This document shows, piece by piece, positions 1 through 5,227 of a stretch of DNA of 6,753 nucleotides. The DNA is from an uncultured Lachnospiraceae bacterium. GTDB lineage: Bacteria > Bacillota > Clostridia > Lachnospirales > Lachnospiraceae. Made by a program: the position numbers and the translations under genes. The notes below the pieces were generated by a model that was not told where the DNA came from, did no database searches, and was given only the letters and a program-made list of their open reading frames with translations. Numbering within the stretch: position 1 is the first letter of the stretch; each line of letters begins with the position of its first letter. The stretch spans positions 1-6,753 of the forward strand of contig CAJLUP010000097.1 in NCBI GenBank assembly GCA_905209865.1. The letters are read 5' to 3'.

Positions 1-241
1 CGCCGCCTTTATATTGTTCTACATCGTTGATATTATCAATTCCTTTAAACTTAACGATCACAAATTGCTTAAAAAACCGGACTGACTGGATCTCCATCTC
101 AATCTGTCGTTTTCCCATATCTAAAATCACTTTTTTCAGTTTCTTAAACCGCGCCGGATCGTCTGTCGTCGGAAACACTTTTACCTCACCCCGAATACCG
201 TGGGTAGAAGTAATCGCTCCCACCTGCAAAAACTGTTCCAT
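1..241 (-). CDS. rimM: Ribosome maturation factor RimM, N-terminal part (cut by window edge)
   Basis: RimM binds ribosomal protein S19 and assists maturation of the 30S subunit head in the cytoplasm. Only the first 80 residues are present; the gene continues beyond base 1. The visible part matches the RimM N-terminal beta-barrel domain: it opens with MEQFLQVGAI, then has the family signature THGIRGEVKV at residues 13-22, and later VKFKGIDNINDVE around residues 63-75. The ATG at 241 is preceded by AAGGAG at 248-253 with a 6-nt gap, which fixes the start. It is the fifth gene of the ylxM-ffh-rpsP-khpA-rimM series and lies 175 nt after khpA, with a possible attenuator hairpin in that gap. No convincing private promoter is visible in the gap, so expression is probably by read-through. 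trmD and rplS normally follow in this operon type but are outside the window. Confidence 0.93.
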   Translation of the reverse strand, partial: MEQFLQVGAITSTHGIRGEVKVFPTTDDPARFKKLKKVILDMGKRQIEMEIQSVRFFKQFVIVKFKGIDNINDVEQYKGG

Positions 242-361
242 ATTTTTCTCCTTGCTCCAACCTTTTTCCTGCTGTTACGTCAATTCTATCAATCAAACGA
301 AATATCGCATTGAAACTTCCATTCTCCCGCGATCATCCCGTATCTATATACTGATAAGTAA

Positions 362-402
362 TATAAGAAAAGGGGCAGGCTGTTCTTACCGAACGCTGTC
401 CC
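362..402 (-). terminator. Putative attenuator/weak terminator between khpA and rimM
   Basis: On the minus strand, 14 nt after the khpA stop, an imperfect hairpin spans 402-373. Pairs are GGG/CCC (400-402 with 373-375), CAG/CTG (396-398 with 376-378) and GTTC/GAAC (391-394 with 382-385), with small bulges and a GGTAA loop. It is followed by the U-rich run TTTTCTTAT at 371-363. The stem is interrupted and the U-run is broken by a C, so partial rather than complete termination is likely. That would lower rimM and downstream expression relative to the S16 and KH genes. Folding was done by eye. Confidence 0.45.
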
Positions 403-416
403 TCTTGCTTTCTTAA

Positions 417-644
417 TTACATAATATCGACAACTACTTTTTTGTCTTCTTTTGCCGCTGCCGCCTTCACAACAGAACGGATTGCTTTTGCGATACGGCC
501 CTGTTTGCCGATCACTTTTCCCATGTCGCCTTCTGCGACATGAAGCTCAAGCACTACGGTACGTCCTTCGTCTTTTTCGTTAACAGAAACTTCTTCAGGA
601 TGATCTACAAGCGCTTTTGCTATCACCTCAACTAATTCTTTCAT
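417..644 (-). CDS. khpA: KH-domain RNA-binding protein KhpA (YlqC family)
   Basis: This 75-residue protein is a single KH domain, the normal size for the KhpA/YlqC family. In other Firmicutes KhpA partners with KhpB (Jag/EloR) and binds RNA, influencing cell elongation and division; that role is family knowledge. The nucleic-acid-binding GxxG loop is visible as G46-K-Q-G49 within MGKVIGKQGR (41-50), followed by the helix IAKAIRSVVKAAA. The frame stays open upstream to about 740, but that extension overlaps rpsP. The ATG at 644 has a strong GGAGGTG site at 652-658 with a 7-nt gap and yields the canonical start MKELVEVIAKALV, so I chose it. It lies 23 nt downstream of rpsP in the same operon and is followed by a possible attenuator. 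Confidence 0.93.
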   Translation of the reverse strand: MKELVEVIAKALVDHPEEVSVNEKDEGRTVVLELHVAEGDMGKVIGKQGRIAKAIRSVVKAAAAKEDKKVVVDIM

Positions 645-667
645 CTGTACGCACCTCCGCGGACATC

Positions 668-913
668 TTATTTTTCGATTCCTGCTGCCTTGAAGATCTT
701 TCCTACTACTTCTGTCGGCTGTGCGCCATTGTTGAGCCATTTTTTAGCAAGCTCTTCATCTACTTTAAACTCGCTCGGATCTTTTGTCGGATCGTATGTT
801 CCGATCTCCTCGATAAATCTTCCGTCTCTCGGGGATCTTGAATCAGCTACCACGATTCTATAAAAAGGAGCTTTCTTCTGTCCCATTCTTCTTAATCTGA
901 TCTTTACTGCCAT
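668..913 (-). CDS. rpsP: 30S ribosomal protein S16
   Basis: S16 is a small-subunit protein that binds 16S rRNA early in 30S assembly. The 81-residue product has the family hallmark start MAVKIRLRRMGQKKAPFYRI, followed by VVADSRSPRDGRFIEEIGTYDP (residues 21-42) and the C-terminal VVGKIFKAAGI. Length is normal for a bacterial S16. The frame could also start three codons upstream at a GTG (922), but that GTG is part of the AGAGGTGG ribosome binding site. The ATG at 913 gives the conserved N-terminus. The gene lies 58 nt after ffh and 23 nt before khpA, and no hairpin is apparent in either gap, consistent with co-transcription. Confidence 0.97.
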   Translation of the reverse strand: MAVKIRLRRMGQKKAPFYRIVVADSRSPRDGRFIEEIGTYDPTKDPSEFKVDEELAKKWLNNGAQPTEVVGKIFKAAGIEK

Positions 914-918
914 TTTTT

Positions 919-926
919 CCACCTCT
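919..926 (-). promoter_or_regulatory. Ribosome binding site that decides the rpsP start
   Basis: AGAGGTGG lies 5 nt upstream of the ATG at 913. An in-frame GTG inside this element (920-922) could be miscalled as the start and would add Met-Glu-Lys; the position of the Shine-Dalgarno sequence and the conserved MAVKIRL start argue against that. Confidence 0.8.
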
Positions 927-971
927 GTTTTTCTTTCTTAATTTGTTTTGTTATTGTTTGTTATCTATGTG

Positions 972-2333
972 TTAAAAGGGAAGTCTGAATCTGCCCTTCT
1001 TACCACCTTTACCGCCCATCATGCCCGGAAGTTTTTTCATCATCTTCCGAGACTCATTAAATTGTTTTACCATGCGGTTTACTTCGGAGATATCCACCCC
1101 TGCACCTTTTGCTATCCGATGTTTTCTGGAAGGATTCAAAAGATCCGGATTCTTTCTCTCTTCCGGGGTCATTGAATATATAATCGCTTCCATACGAGCC
1201 ATCTTCTTATCATTTTCCGGCGAATCCAAATCCGGCAGTTTGTTCTTTCCGCCTAATCCGCCCAAACCCGGCATCATACTCATAATACTTGACAGACCGC
1301 CCATCTTACGCATCTGTTCCATACTCATCAGATAATCTTCAAAGTCGAACTGCGCCTTTTTCATCTTGTCTGCCATCTGCATCGCTTTCTCTTCATCAAG
1401 CTCTGCGCCGGCTTTCTCGATCAATGTCAGTACGTCTCCCATTCCGAGAATTCGAGATGCCATCCTGTCCGGATAAAACTGTTCCAGATCAGAGAGCTTC
1501 TCACCCATACCGACATAGAGGATCGGTCTTCCGGTCACTGCCTTAATGGACAGCGCCGCACCGCCTCTCGTATCACCGTCTAATTTCGTGACGATCACAC
1601 CGTCTATTCCTATTTTATTATGAAAGGATTCGGCTACATTGACCGCATCCTGACCTGTCATTGCATCTACAACCAAAATCGTCTGATGAACTTCTACCGC
1701 CTGTTTGATCTCCTGAAGTTCCGCCATCATCTCTTCGTCAATATGAAGACGTCCCGCGGTATCAAGGATTACGATATTGTTGCCGTTTTTCTGTGCATGG
1801 ACAAGAGCCGCCTTTGCAATATCAGCCGGACGGTTTTTATCGCCCATTGAAAACACTTCCACGCCCTGCTTTTCACCATTGATCTGAAGCTGTTTGATCG
1901 CAGCCGGACGATAAACGTCACAGGCAACAAGAAGCGGTTTCTTTCCTTTTAATTTATATTTTCCCGCCAGTTTTGCCGTTGTCGTCGTCTTACCTGCTCC
2001 CTGAAGACCTGCCATCATGATCACCGTGATCGCACTTCCCGGCTGCAGCTTGATCTCTGTCGTCTCAGATCCCATCAGCTTCACAAGCTCTTCGTTTACG
2101 ATCTTGATCACCATCTGTCCCGGATTCAGTCCGTTCATAACATCCTGACCGACAGCTCTTTCCTGAACGTCTTTTACAAATTTTTTTACGACTTTAAAAT
2201 TGACATCCGCCTCAAGAAGCGCCATCTTAACTTCCCTCAGCGCAGCCTTCACATCATCCTCTGTGAGACGGCCTTTGCTGCGAAGGTTTCTGAATACATT
2301 TTGTAATTTCTCTGTTAAGCTGTCAAATGCCAT
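972..2333 (-). CDS. ffh: Signal recognition particle protein Ffh (SRP54 GTPase)
   Basis: Ffh binds 4.5S/SRP RNA and the signal sequences of nascent membrane and secreted proteins. With the receptor FtsY it delivers ribosomes to the Sec translocon in a GTP-dependent cycle. The 453-residue protein is full length. Residues 1-90 are the helical N domain. The NG GTPase domain shows GLQGAGKTTT (109-118, P-loop), DVYRPAAIKQL (139-149), DTAGR (191-195), TKLDGD (249-254) and GMGE (275-278). The methionine-rich M domain starts near 300 and contains MRKMGGLSSIMSMMPGLGG (341-359) and the SRP-RNA-binding SRKHRIAKGAG (402-412). The tail is basic and glycine-rich (GGKGGKKGRFRLPF). The ATG at 2333 has AGAGGAG at 2341-2347 with a 7-nt gap. 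It lies 73 nt after ylxM, its usual partner gene, with no hairpin between them. Confidence 0.98.
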   Translation of the reverse strand: MAFDSLTEKLQNVFRNLRSKGRLTEDDVKAALREVKMALLEADVNFKVVKKFVKDVQERAVGQDVMNGLNPGQMVIKIVNEELVKLMGSETTEIKLQPGSAITVIMMAGLQGAGKTTTTAKLAGKYKLKGKKPLLVACDVYRPAAIKQLQINGEKQGVEVFSMGDKNRPADIAKAALVHAQKNGNNIVILDTAGRLHIDEEMMAELQEIKQAVEVHQTILVVDAMTGQDAVNVAESFHNKIGIDGVIVTKLDGDTRGGAALSIKAVTGRPILYVGMGEKLSDLEQFYPDRMASRILGMGDVLTLIEKAGAELDEEKAMQMADKMKKAQFDFEDYLMSMEQMRKMGGLSSIMSMMPGLGGLGGKNKLPDLDSPENDKKMARMEAIIYSMTPEERKNPDLLNPSRKHRIAKGAGVDISEVNRMVKQFNESRKMMKKLPGMMGGKGGKKGRFRLPF

Positions 2334-2406
2334 TGTCTGACTCCTCTACCTTTTCCTTCCGCATCTATTTGAAACACACTCTGTTTTCAGCTGCAAATAA
2401 GTGCAT

Positions 2407-2757
2407 CTACAACTCTTCGATAATCGTTGCCGACAACTTACGGATGCGCTGTATGATCTCTTCCGGATCTTCTTTCTTTTCTTCCCACTCTTTCAGCACC
2501 CCGTCAATGCGGGATACCTGCTCTTTCACGGCAAGAAATTTTTCCACGAGATGAAGTTTTCGTTCATATTCTTCCAGTGATTTGGCGCAGCGTTTCACAA
2601 TATCATGAACACCCTGCCGACTAATCCCCGCATCCGCCGCGATCTCTCCTAAAGAAAGATCGTCTAACACAAACTGTTCGTAGATTTCTTTCTGATGCGC
2701 GGTCAAAAGTTCACCGTAAAAATCATATAATAATGCCTGTTCTAAAATTTTATCCAT
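2407..2757 (-). CDS. ylxM: YlxM family helix-turn-helix protein, SRP operon partner
   Basis: This 116-residue protein matches the UPF0122/YlxM family, almost always encoded next to ffh in Firmicutes. In streptococci it has been linked to the SRP pathway as a modulator of Ffh/SRP RNA GTPase activity. Residues 1-30 give a typical family opening (MDKILEQALLYDFYGELLTA, then HQKEIYEQFV). A sigma-70 region-4-like helix-turn-helix occupies about 34-57 (LSLGEIAADAGISRQGVHDI). The remainder is strongly charged and probably coiled coil (about 60-110). The frame remains open 15 codons further upstream, but that stretch includes the -35 and -10 promoter elements. The ATG at 2757 has AGAGGTG at 2764-2770 with a 6-nt gap and is the right start. 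It is the first gene of the operon. Confidence 0.93.
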   Translation of the reverse strand: MDKILEQALLYDFYGELLTAHQKEIYEQFVLDDLSLGEIAADAGISRQGVHDIVKRCAKSLEEYERKLHLVEKFLAVKEQVSRIDGVLKEWEEKKEDPEEIIQRIRKLSATIIEEL

Positions 2758-2773
2758 TCTTGTCACCTCTGCA

Positions 2774-2802
2774 ATCATACACGAAACCTTTCTTTGTGTC
2801 AA
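2774..2802 (-). promoter_or_regulatory. Vegetative sigma-A promoter of the ylxM-ffh operon
   Basis: On the minus strand a perfect -35 TTGACA (2802-2797) is followed by a 17-nt spacer and a -10 TATGAT (2779-2774), 11 of 12 consensus bases at ideal spacing. Predicted transcription start is about 2767-2770, which falls inside the ylxM ribosome binding site and leaves a leader of only about 10-13 nt. This promoter should drive ylxM, ffh, rpsP, khpA and probably rimM. Confidence 0.85.
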
Positions 2803-2840
2803 GTATTTTTTCTTTACACTTTATCTTTTTCTCACAAATA

Positions 2841-3758
2841 TCATTTCATCAACCGCCCTACATGAAGCATTCCCCATCCGGCTTCTGTTCCTTTTATTTT
2901 TACACAGGCTTCTCTTAGCTTCAGCTTTACTTCCACATTCGTCATATCAGGATATTTCGACAGCAGGCAGGCGACAGCGCCCGAGACAACCGGAGCCGCC
3001 ATTGATGTCCCTGTCTTCATTATATAAGGATGTTCTCCCGTAAACCCATACATACTGTTACAGCTTATGACTCCTGTTCCCGGAGCAAATACATCCGGCT
3101 TTACAACACATTCCAATGTCGGACCTCTCCCCGAATAATTCAGGCTTTTCCTGCTCTTTCTTGAATATGGAATACTGCTGTCCGGCACGCCAACTGTAAT
3201 CACCTTTCTGCTGTTTCCCGGCACTGCGACCGTTCCTTCTTCCGGTCCGTAATTTCCGGCAGACACAACAACGATGAGGCCGCAGTCCCAAAGAGATTCC
3301 ACCGCATCCAACAGCATCATCTTTTGTTTCTGCGCAAGTCCGGGTTGTGTACCGACAGAAATATTCACAATTCGGATCCCGTACCGTTTCCTCTCCTCTA
3401 AAATCCACTCAATCCCTTTCAATACATGAGAAACATCTCCGTTTCCGTCTTTATCAAGAACTTTACCGACAACAAGCTCTGCTTTGGGAGCCATTCCCGC
3501 ATATACTCCGGAAGACACTTTCCCGCTTCCGCACAAAATTCCTGACACATGAGTTCCGTGCCCACTGTCATCATAACCGTTGTCACCTGATCGACTCTCT
3601 TCTTTTGTGAAATCACAAAACTGCACAATGCGCCCTGCCAGATCAGGATGCCCCGCCACTCCTGTATCCAGCAGCGCCGCACAGATTCCCTGCCCCATAT
3701 ATTCCCCAGTCATCATATCGTCACACCAATATCCAACCGATTGTTTTACCCATTTCAT
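2841..3758 (-). CDS. Subtilisin-family (S8) serine peptidase, probably intracellular
   Basis: The 305-residue protein is a peptidase S8 catalytic domain with little else. The triad is intact: Asp31 in LLDTGVAGHPDL, His67 in DDSGHGTHVSG and Ser252 in KTGTSMAAPVVSG. The oxyanion-hole Asn169 lies in VVSAGNYGPE. There is no signal peptide, no membrane segment and no recognisable inhibitory propeptide; the catalytic fold begins within the first 25 residues. It has nine cysteines (12, 26, 48, 76, 159, 217, 233, 264, 285), unusual for a secreted subtilisin and fitting a reducing cytoplasm. The ATG at 3758 has AAGGA 6 nt upstream. It ends 83 nt before ylxM on the same strand with no visible terminator, so its message may run into the SRP operon. 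Its substrate cannot be inferred. It resembles intracellular subtilisins of Bacillus, but it could also be a sporulation or germination protease. Confidence 0.92.
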   Translation of the reverse strand: MKWVKQSVGYWCDDMMTGEYMGQGICAALLDTGVAGHPDLAGRIVQFCDFTKEESRSGDNGYDDSGHGTHVSGILCGSGKVSSGVYAGMAPKAELVVGKVLDKDGNGDVSHVLKGIEWILEERKRYGIRIVNISVGTQPGLAQKQKMMLLDAVESLWDCGLIVVVSAGNYGPEEGTVAVPGNSRKVITVGVPDSSIPYSRKSRKSLNYSGRGPTLECVVKPDVFAPGTGVISCNSMYGFTGEHPYIMKTGTSMAAPVVSGAVACLLSKYPDMTNVEVKLKLREACVKIKGTEAGWGMLHVGRLMK

Positions 3759-3813
3759 AAGAAATCCTTTTTTATTCAGAATATTCCCAATGCGAAACTT
3801 TTGCCCCTCAGGA

Positions 3814-3840
3814 ACACTTTTCCTCTGCCGGCATAATATA
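3814..3840 (+). promoter_or_regulatory. Possible sigma-K-type (mother-cell sporulation) promoter of the Cys-rich gene
   Basis: AC at 3814-3815 is followed by 16 nt and then CATAATATA at 3832-3840. This fits the Bacillus sigma-K pattern AC-N16/17-CATAnnnTA. No good sigma-A pair is visible in this 117-nt divergent gap; the TTGCCC at 3801 is 25 nt from any -10. The consensus is short and AT-rich, so a chance match is possible. Confidence 0.35.
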
Positions 3841-3875
3841 GAACTGTAAACACTAATTAATTCGGAGGTTTTAAC

Positions 3876-4112
3876 ATGAGTGATTTAACAGCTACTAACT
3901 GCGGATGCGGATGCGAAAACGGAAACGGTATGTCTTCTTGCCTTTGGATCATCCTTCTCCTTGCATGCTGCGGCGGATGCGGAAACATGAACAGTGGATG
4001 CGGAAACGGATGCGGAAATGACAGTTGTCTTTGGATCATCCTGCTTCTTTTCTTCTGCGGCGGCAACAGCTTCGGCGGCGGATGCGGATCGAACTGCGGA
4101 TGCGGATGCTAA
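3876..4112 (+). CDS. Small Cys/Gly-rich protein with duplicated CLWIILLL block
   Basis: This 78-residue protein contains 15 cysteines and about 19 glycines. Two copies of the block S-C-L-W-I-I-L-L-L (residues 21-29 and 50-58) are each followed by a CCGG or CGG motif. They are separated and flanked by Cys-Gly clusters: NCGCGCENGNG (8-18), GCGNMNSGCGNGCGN (34-48) and the end CGSNCGCGC. Similar short proteins occur in Lachnospiraceae and are sometimes annotated as chorion-class high-cysteine HCB protein 13; that name is only a compositional likeness. The ATG at 3876 has GGAGG at 3864-3868 with a 7-nt gap. Function is unknown. Metal binding, a disulfide-linked coat or surface component, or a small membrane-associated protein are possible; the 9-residue hydrophobic blocks are short for membrane spans. 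The gene is divergent from the peptidase, and its transcript probably ends at the hairpin at 4219-4264. Confidence 0.88.
   Translation: MSDLTATNCGCGCENGNGMSSCLWIILLLACCGGCGNMNSGCGNGCGNDSCLWIILLLFFCGGNSFGGGCGSNCGCGC
3936..4049 (+). repeat. Internal duplication in the Cys-rich gene
   Basis: Two direct copies of a block encoding SCLWIILLL start at 3936 and 4023, 87 nt (29 codons) apart. The core CTTTGGATCATCCT is identical in both copies, and CTGCGGCGG follows each. The stretch between is itself built from GGATGCGGA units. The copies have diverged at silent and coding positions downstream of the core, so the duplication is not recent. Confidence 0.8.
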
Positions 4113-4139
4113 TCTGAATTTTCCTTCTGTCTTCAATCA

Positions 4140-4211
4140 CCGGAAGTGCCAAAAGGCACATTCCGGGATTGTAAGCGGTCGCCAAGGTCTCGGGCAAGCC
4201 CGGACTTTGGC
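4140..4211 (+). other. Two tandem stable hairpins in the 3' flank of the Cys-rich gene (possible structured RNA)
   Basis: Hairpin 1 (4140-4166) pairs CCGGAA-GTGCC with GGCAC-A-TTCCGG: 11 base pairs, one bulged A (4160) and an AAAA loop (4151-4154). Hairpin 2 (4181-4211) pairs GCCAAGGTC and CGGG with CCCG and GACTTTGGC: 13 pairs including one G-U, one bulged T (4190) and a CAAG loop. Together with the terminator hairpin starting at 4219 they form three consecutive stems in the plus-strand transcript. The region has no ORF with a ribosome binding site. It could be a 3' UTR structure, a processed small RNA or a repeat family. I do not recognise it as a known riboswitch, 6S, tmRNA or SRP RNA. Confidence 0.5.
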
Positions 4212-4218
4212 TCGTCAC

Positions 4219-4279
4219 CATACAAGAAAGATGCGCGGTTTCTTCCGCGCATCTTTCTTGTATGCATTGTTCTTTTTTT
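4219..4279 (+). terminator. Rho-independent terminator with perfect 20-bp stem
   Basis: Bases 4219-4238 pair perfectly with 4245-4264 around a TTTCTT loop, the top half being GC-rich (GCGCGG/CCGCGC). The U-rich run TTCTTTTTTTATTTTTC follows from 4270. This orientation ends the plus-strand transcript of the Cys-rich gene. On the minus strand the same stem has an upstream A-tract but no downstream U-run, so it is a weaker candidate terminator for the opposing 49-codon gene. Confidence 0.8.
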
Positions 4280-4427
4280 ATTTTTCATTTTCTTTCTCTT
4301 TCATTCCTTCTTTCTTTTTCCCTTCTTCTTTTGTCATTTTCTCTTCACTTTCAAGTTTTCTTTTCAACATACACTGTTCATCGATCTCATACACCGCATT
4401 GCCGTCAATAATCAATTTCCTTGACAT
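4278..4427 (-). CDS. Small 49-aa protein of unknown function with Lys/Glu-rich tail
   Basis: This short gene is easy to miss. From ATG 4427 it reads MSRKLIIDGNAVYEIDEQCM for the first 20 residues, then a tail (about 21-49) made almost entirely of Lys, Glu, Met and Gly, ending in TAA at 4280-4278. AAGGA at 4435-4439 sits 7 nt upstream of this ATG. An in-frame ATG two codons earlier (4433) is only 1 nt from that site and is unlikely to be used. The N-terminal 17 residues have ordinary folded-protein composition and look conserved. A possible promoter upstream is TTGTAA (4535-4530), 17 nt, TATAGA (4512-4507), which is weak. It converges on the Cys-rich gene and diverges from the 192-residue gene. 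I do not recognise a family, and no function can be assigned. Confidence 0.68.
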   Translation of the reverse strand: MSRKLIIDGNAVYEIDEQCMLKRKLESEEKMTKEEGKKKEGMKEKENEK

Positions 4428-4561
4428 ATTCATTTCCTTTCTTGTACCCATTCTCTACTATTTTATGAAATATTTTCTAAAAAGTAACATTCCCATAATA
4501 CATATTTCTATACAAAGTCACATATATATTTACAACGCTATACATCGGAGCATTTCAGAAA

Positions 4562-5140
4562 ATGGATCAAGACCACTCGGAACGAATGACACCTTTTGAT
4601 GTGCTTGTCACATCACCGCCCCTTCAGATCATGAAGCTGTTCATCCCATACACCCCTTTTCCCGGGCGTCGGATGCTGGCTTCTTTCATCAAGTTTACTG
4701 AACTTCAAAAAACGATCCGCCTCTTCGGACACGACTGCCGGACAGATCCTTTTTCTAAAGAAGGGACGGGACAAAGCGCAGCCTCTCCAACAGATCTCAT
4801 CGACAACCTTCGTCCTTATCTGAATCCAAAAGATGCCGAGATGCTGGACACACTCATTCAGTTAAAAGAAATGATGGCGTTTATGGAGATGATGCAGCCA
4901 CCGCAAGATGCCTCTTTCCAGCCGGCTGATCTTTTCTCCGGAGCATTTTCTTCGGATTTTCAGGAACAATTCCGCATGTACAGCGATCTCTTTTCATCCG
5001 CTTTTCAAAATACCGAACATGACACGGCAGCGACACAGACTGACTCCGATCCAGATTGCACATGCAAAGCCGAAGAATATGTTAAAGAAGATTCGGAAGA
5101 AAACACCAAAGAAAGCTCCGAAAACTATGACAAAAACTGA
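4562..5140 (+). CDS. Uncharacterised 192-aa protein with duplicated PY-ML motif and acidic tail
   Basis: No family was recognised. The N-terminal half is predicted helical and contains two copies of PY-x7-ML-x3-I-x3-E: P29-Y30, M38-L39, I43, E47, and again P85-Y86, M94-L95, I99, E103. Each copy is followed by a hydrophobic or methionine-rich helix, the second being EMMAFMEMMQ. Residues 123-148 repeat DLFS(G/S)AF twice. Residues 151-192 are an acidic, Ser/Thr/Glu-rich, probably disordered tail with the only C-x-C (167-169). No signal peptide or membrane span is evident, so it is likely cytosolic. The start is uncertain: GGAG (4547-4550) is 11 nt from the ATG at 4562, and a second ATG at residue 9 (4586) has only a weak GGA before it. 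The AT-rich upstream region holds no clear promoter. It precedes the 95-residue gene by 87 nt and is probably co-transcribed with it. Confidence 0.78.
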   Translation: MDQDHSERMTPFDVLVTSPPLQIMKLFIPYTPFPGRRMLASFIKFTELQKTIRLFGHDCRTDPFSKEGTGQSAASPTDLIDNLRPYLNPKDAEMLDTLIQLKEMMAFMEMMQPPQDASFQPADLFSGAFSSDFQEQFRMYSDLFSSAFQNTEHDTAATQTDSDPDCTCKAEEYVKEDSEENTKESSENYDKN

Positions 5141-5180
5141 TAAAAACCGACACAAACCGACAGAAACCGACAGAAATCAT
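5131..5180 (+). repeat. Five tandem 10-bp units across the stop codon of the 192-aa gene
   Basis: Consecutive decamers from 5131 read CAAAAACTGA, TAAAAACCGA, CACAAACCGA, CAGAAACCGA and CAGAAATCAT. The middle three share AAACCGA exactly. The stop TGA (5138-5140) is inside the first unit, so most of the array is noncoding and lies between the two unknown genes. The 10-bp unit is not a multiple of three. Copy number could vary by slippage. Confidence 0.75.
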
Positions 5181-5227
5181 ACAGAAACTATTTCGAATTC
5201 AAAATCAAAAAGGAAAGGAACGTCAAT

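Noticed and set aside
27..416. 129-codon plus-strand open frame
   Set aside because: It lies antisense to rimM and the khpA-rimM gap, and its 3' end abuts the khpA stop; it has no ribosome binding site and low-information composition, while the minus-strand reading gives a clear RimM.
645..740. N-terminal extension of khpA upstream of 644
   Set aside because: It overlaps rpsP in another frame, lacks a ribosome binding site and has no counterpart in the KH family; GGAGGTG fixes the start at 644.
2758..2802. 15-codon N-terminal extension of ylxM
   Set aside because: It includes the -35 and -10 promoter hexamers, so it would not be on the transcript from that promoter.
3058..3682. Open frames inside the S8 peptidase gene on both strands
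   Set aside because: They are shadows of a gene with an intact catalytic triad.
3899..4110. GGATGCGGA repeats as a possible CRISPR or regulatory repeat array
   Set aside because: They are coding repeats for Gly-Cys-Gly within one small gene, with no regular spacers.
3885..4136. Minus-strand frame rich in Ala-Ser-Val repeats opposite the Cys-rich gene
   Set aside because: The repeats are the complement of GGATGCGGA units encoding Gly-Cys; no ribosome binding site and no plausible protein. The same holds for the other frames at 3857-4066, 4036-4221 and 3994-4599.
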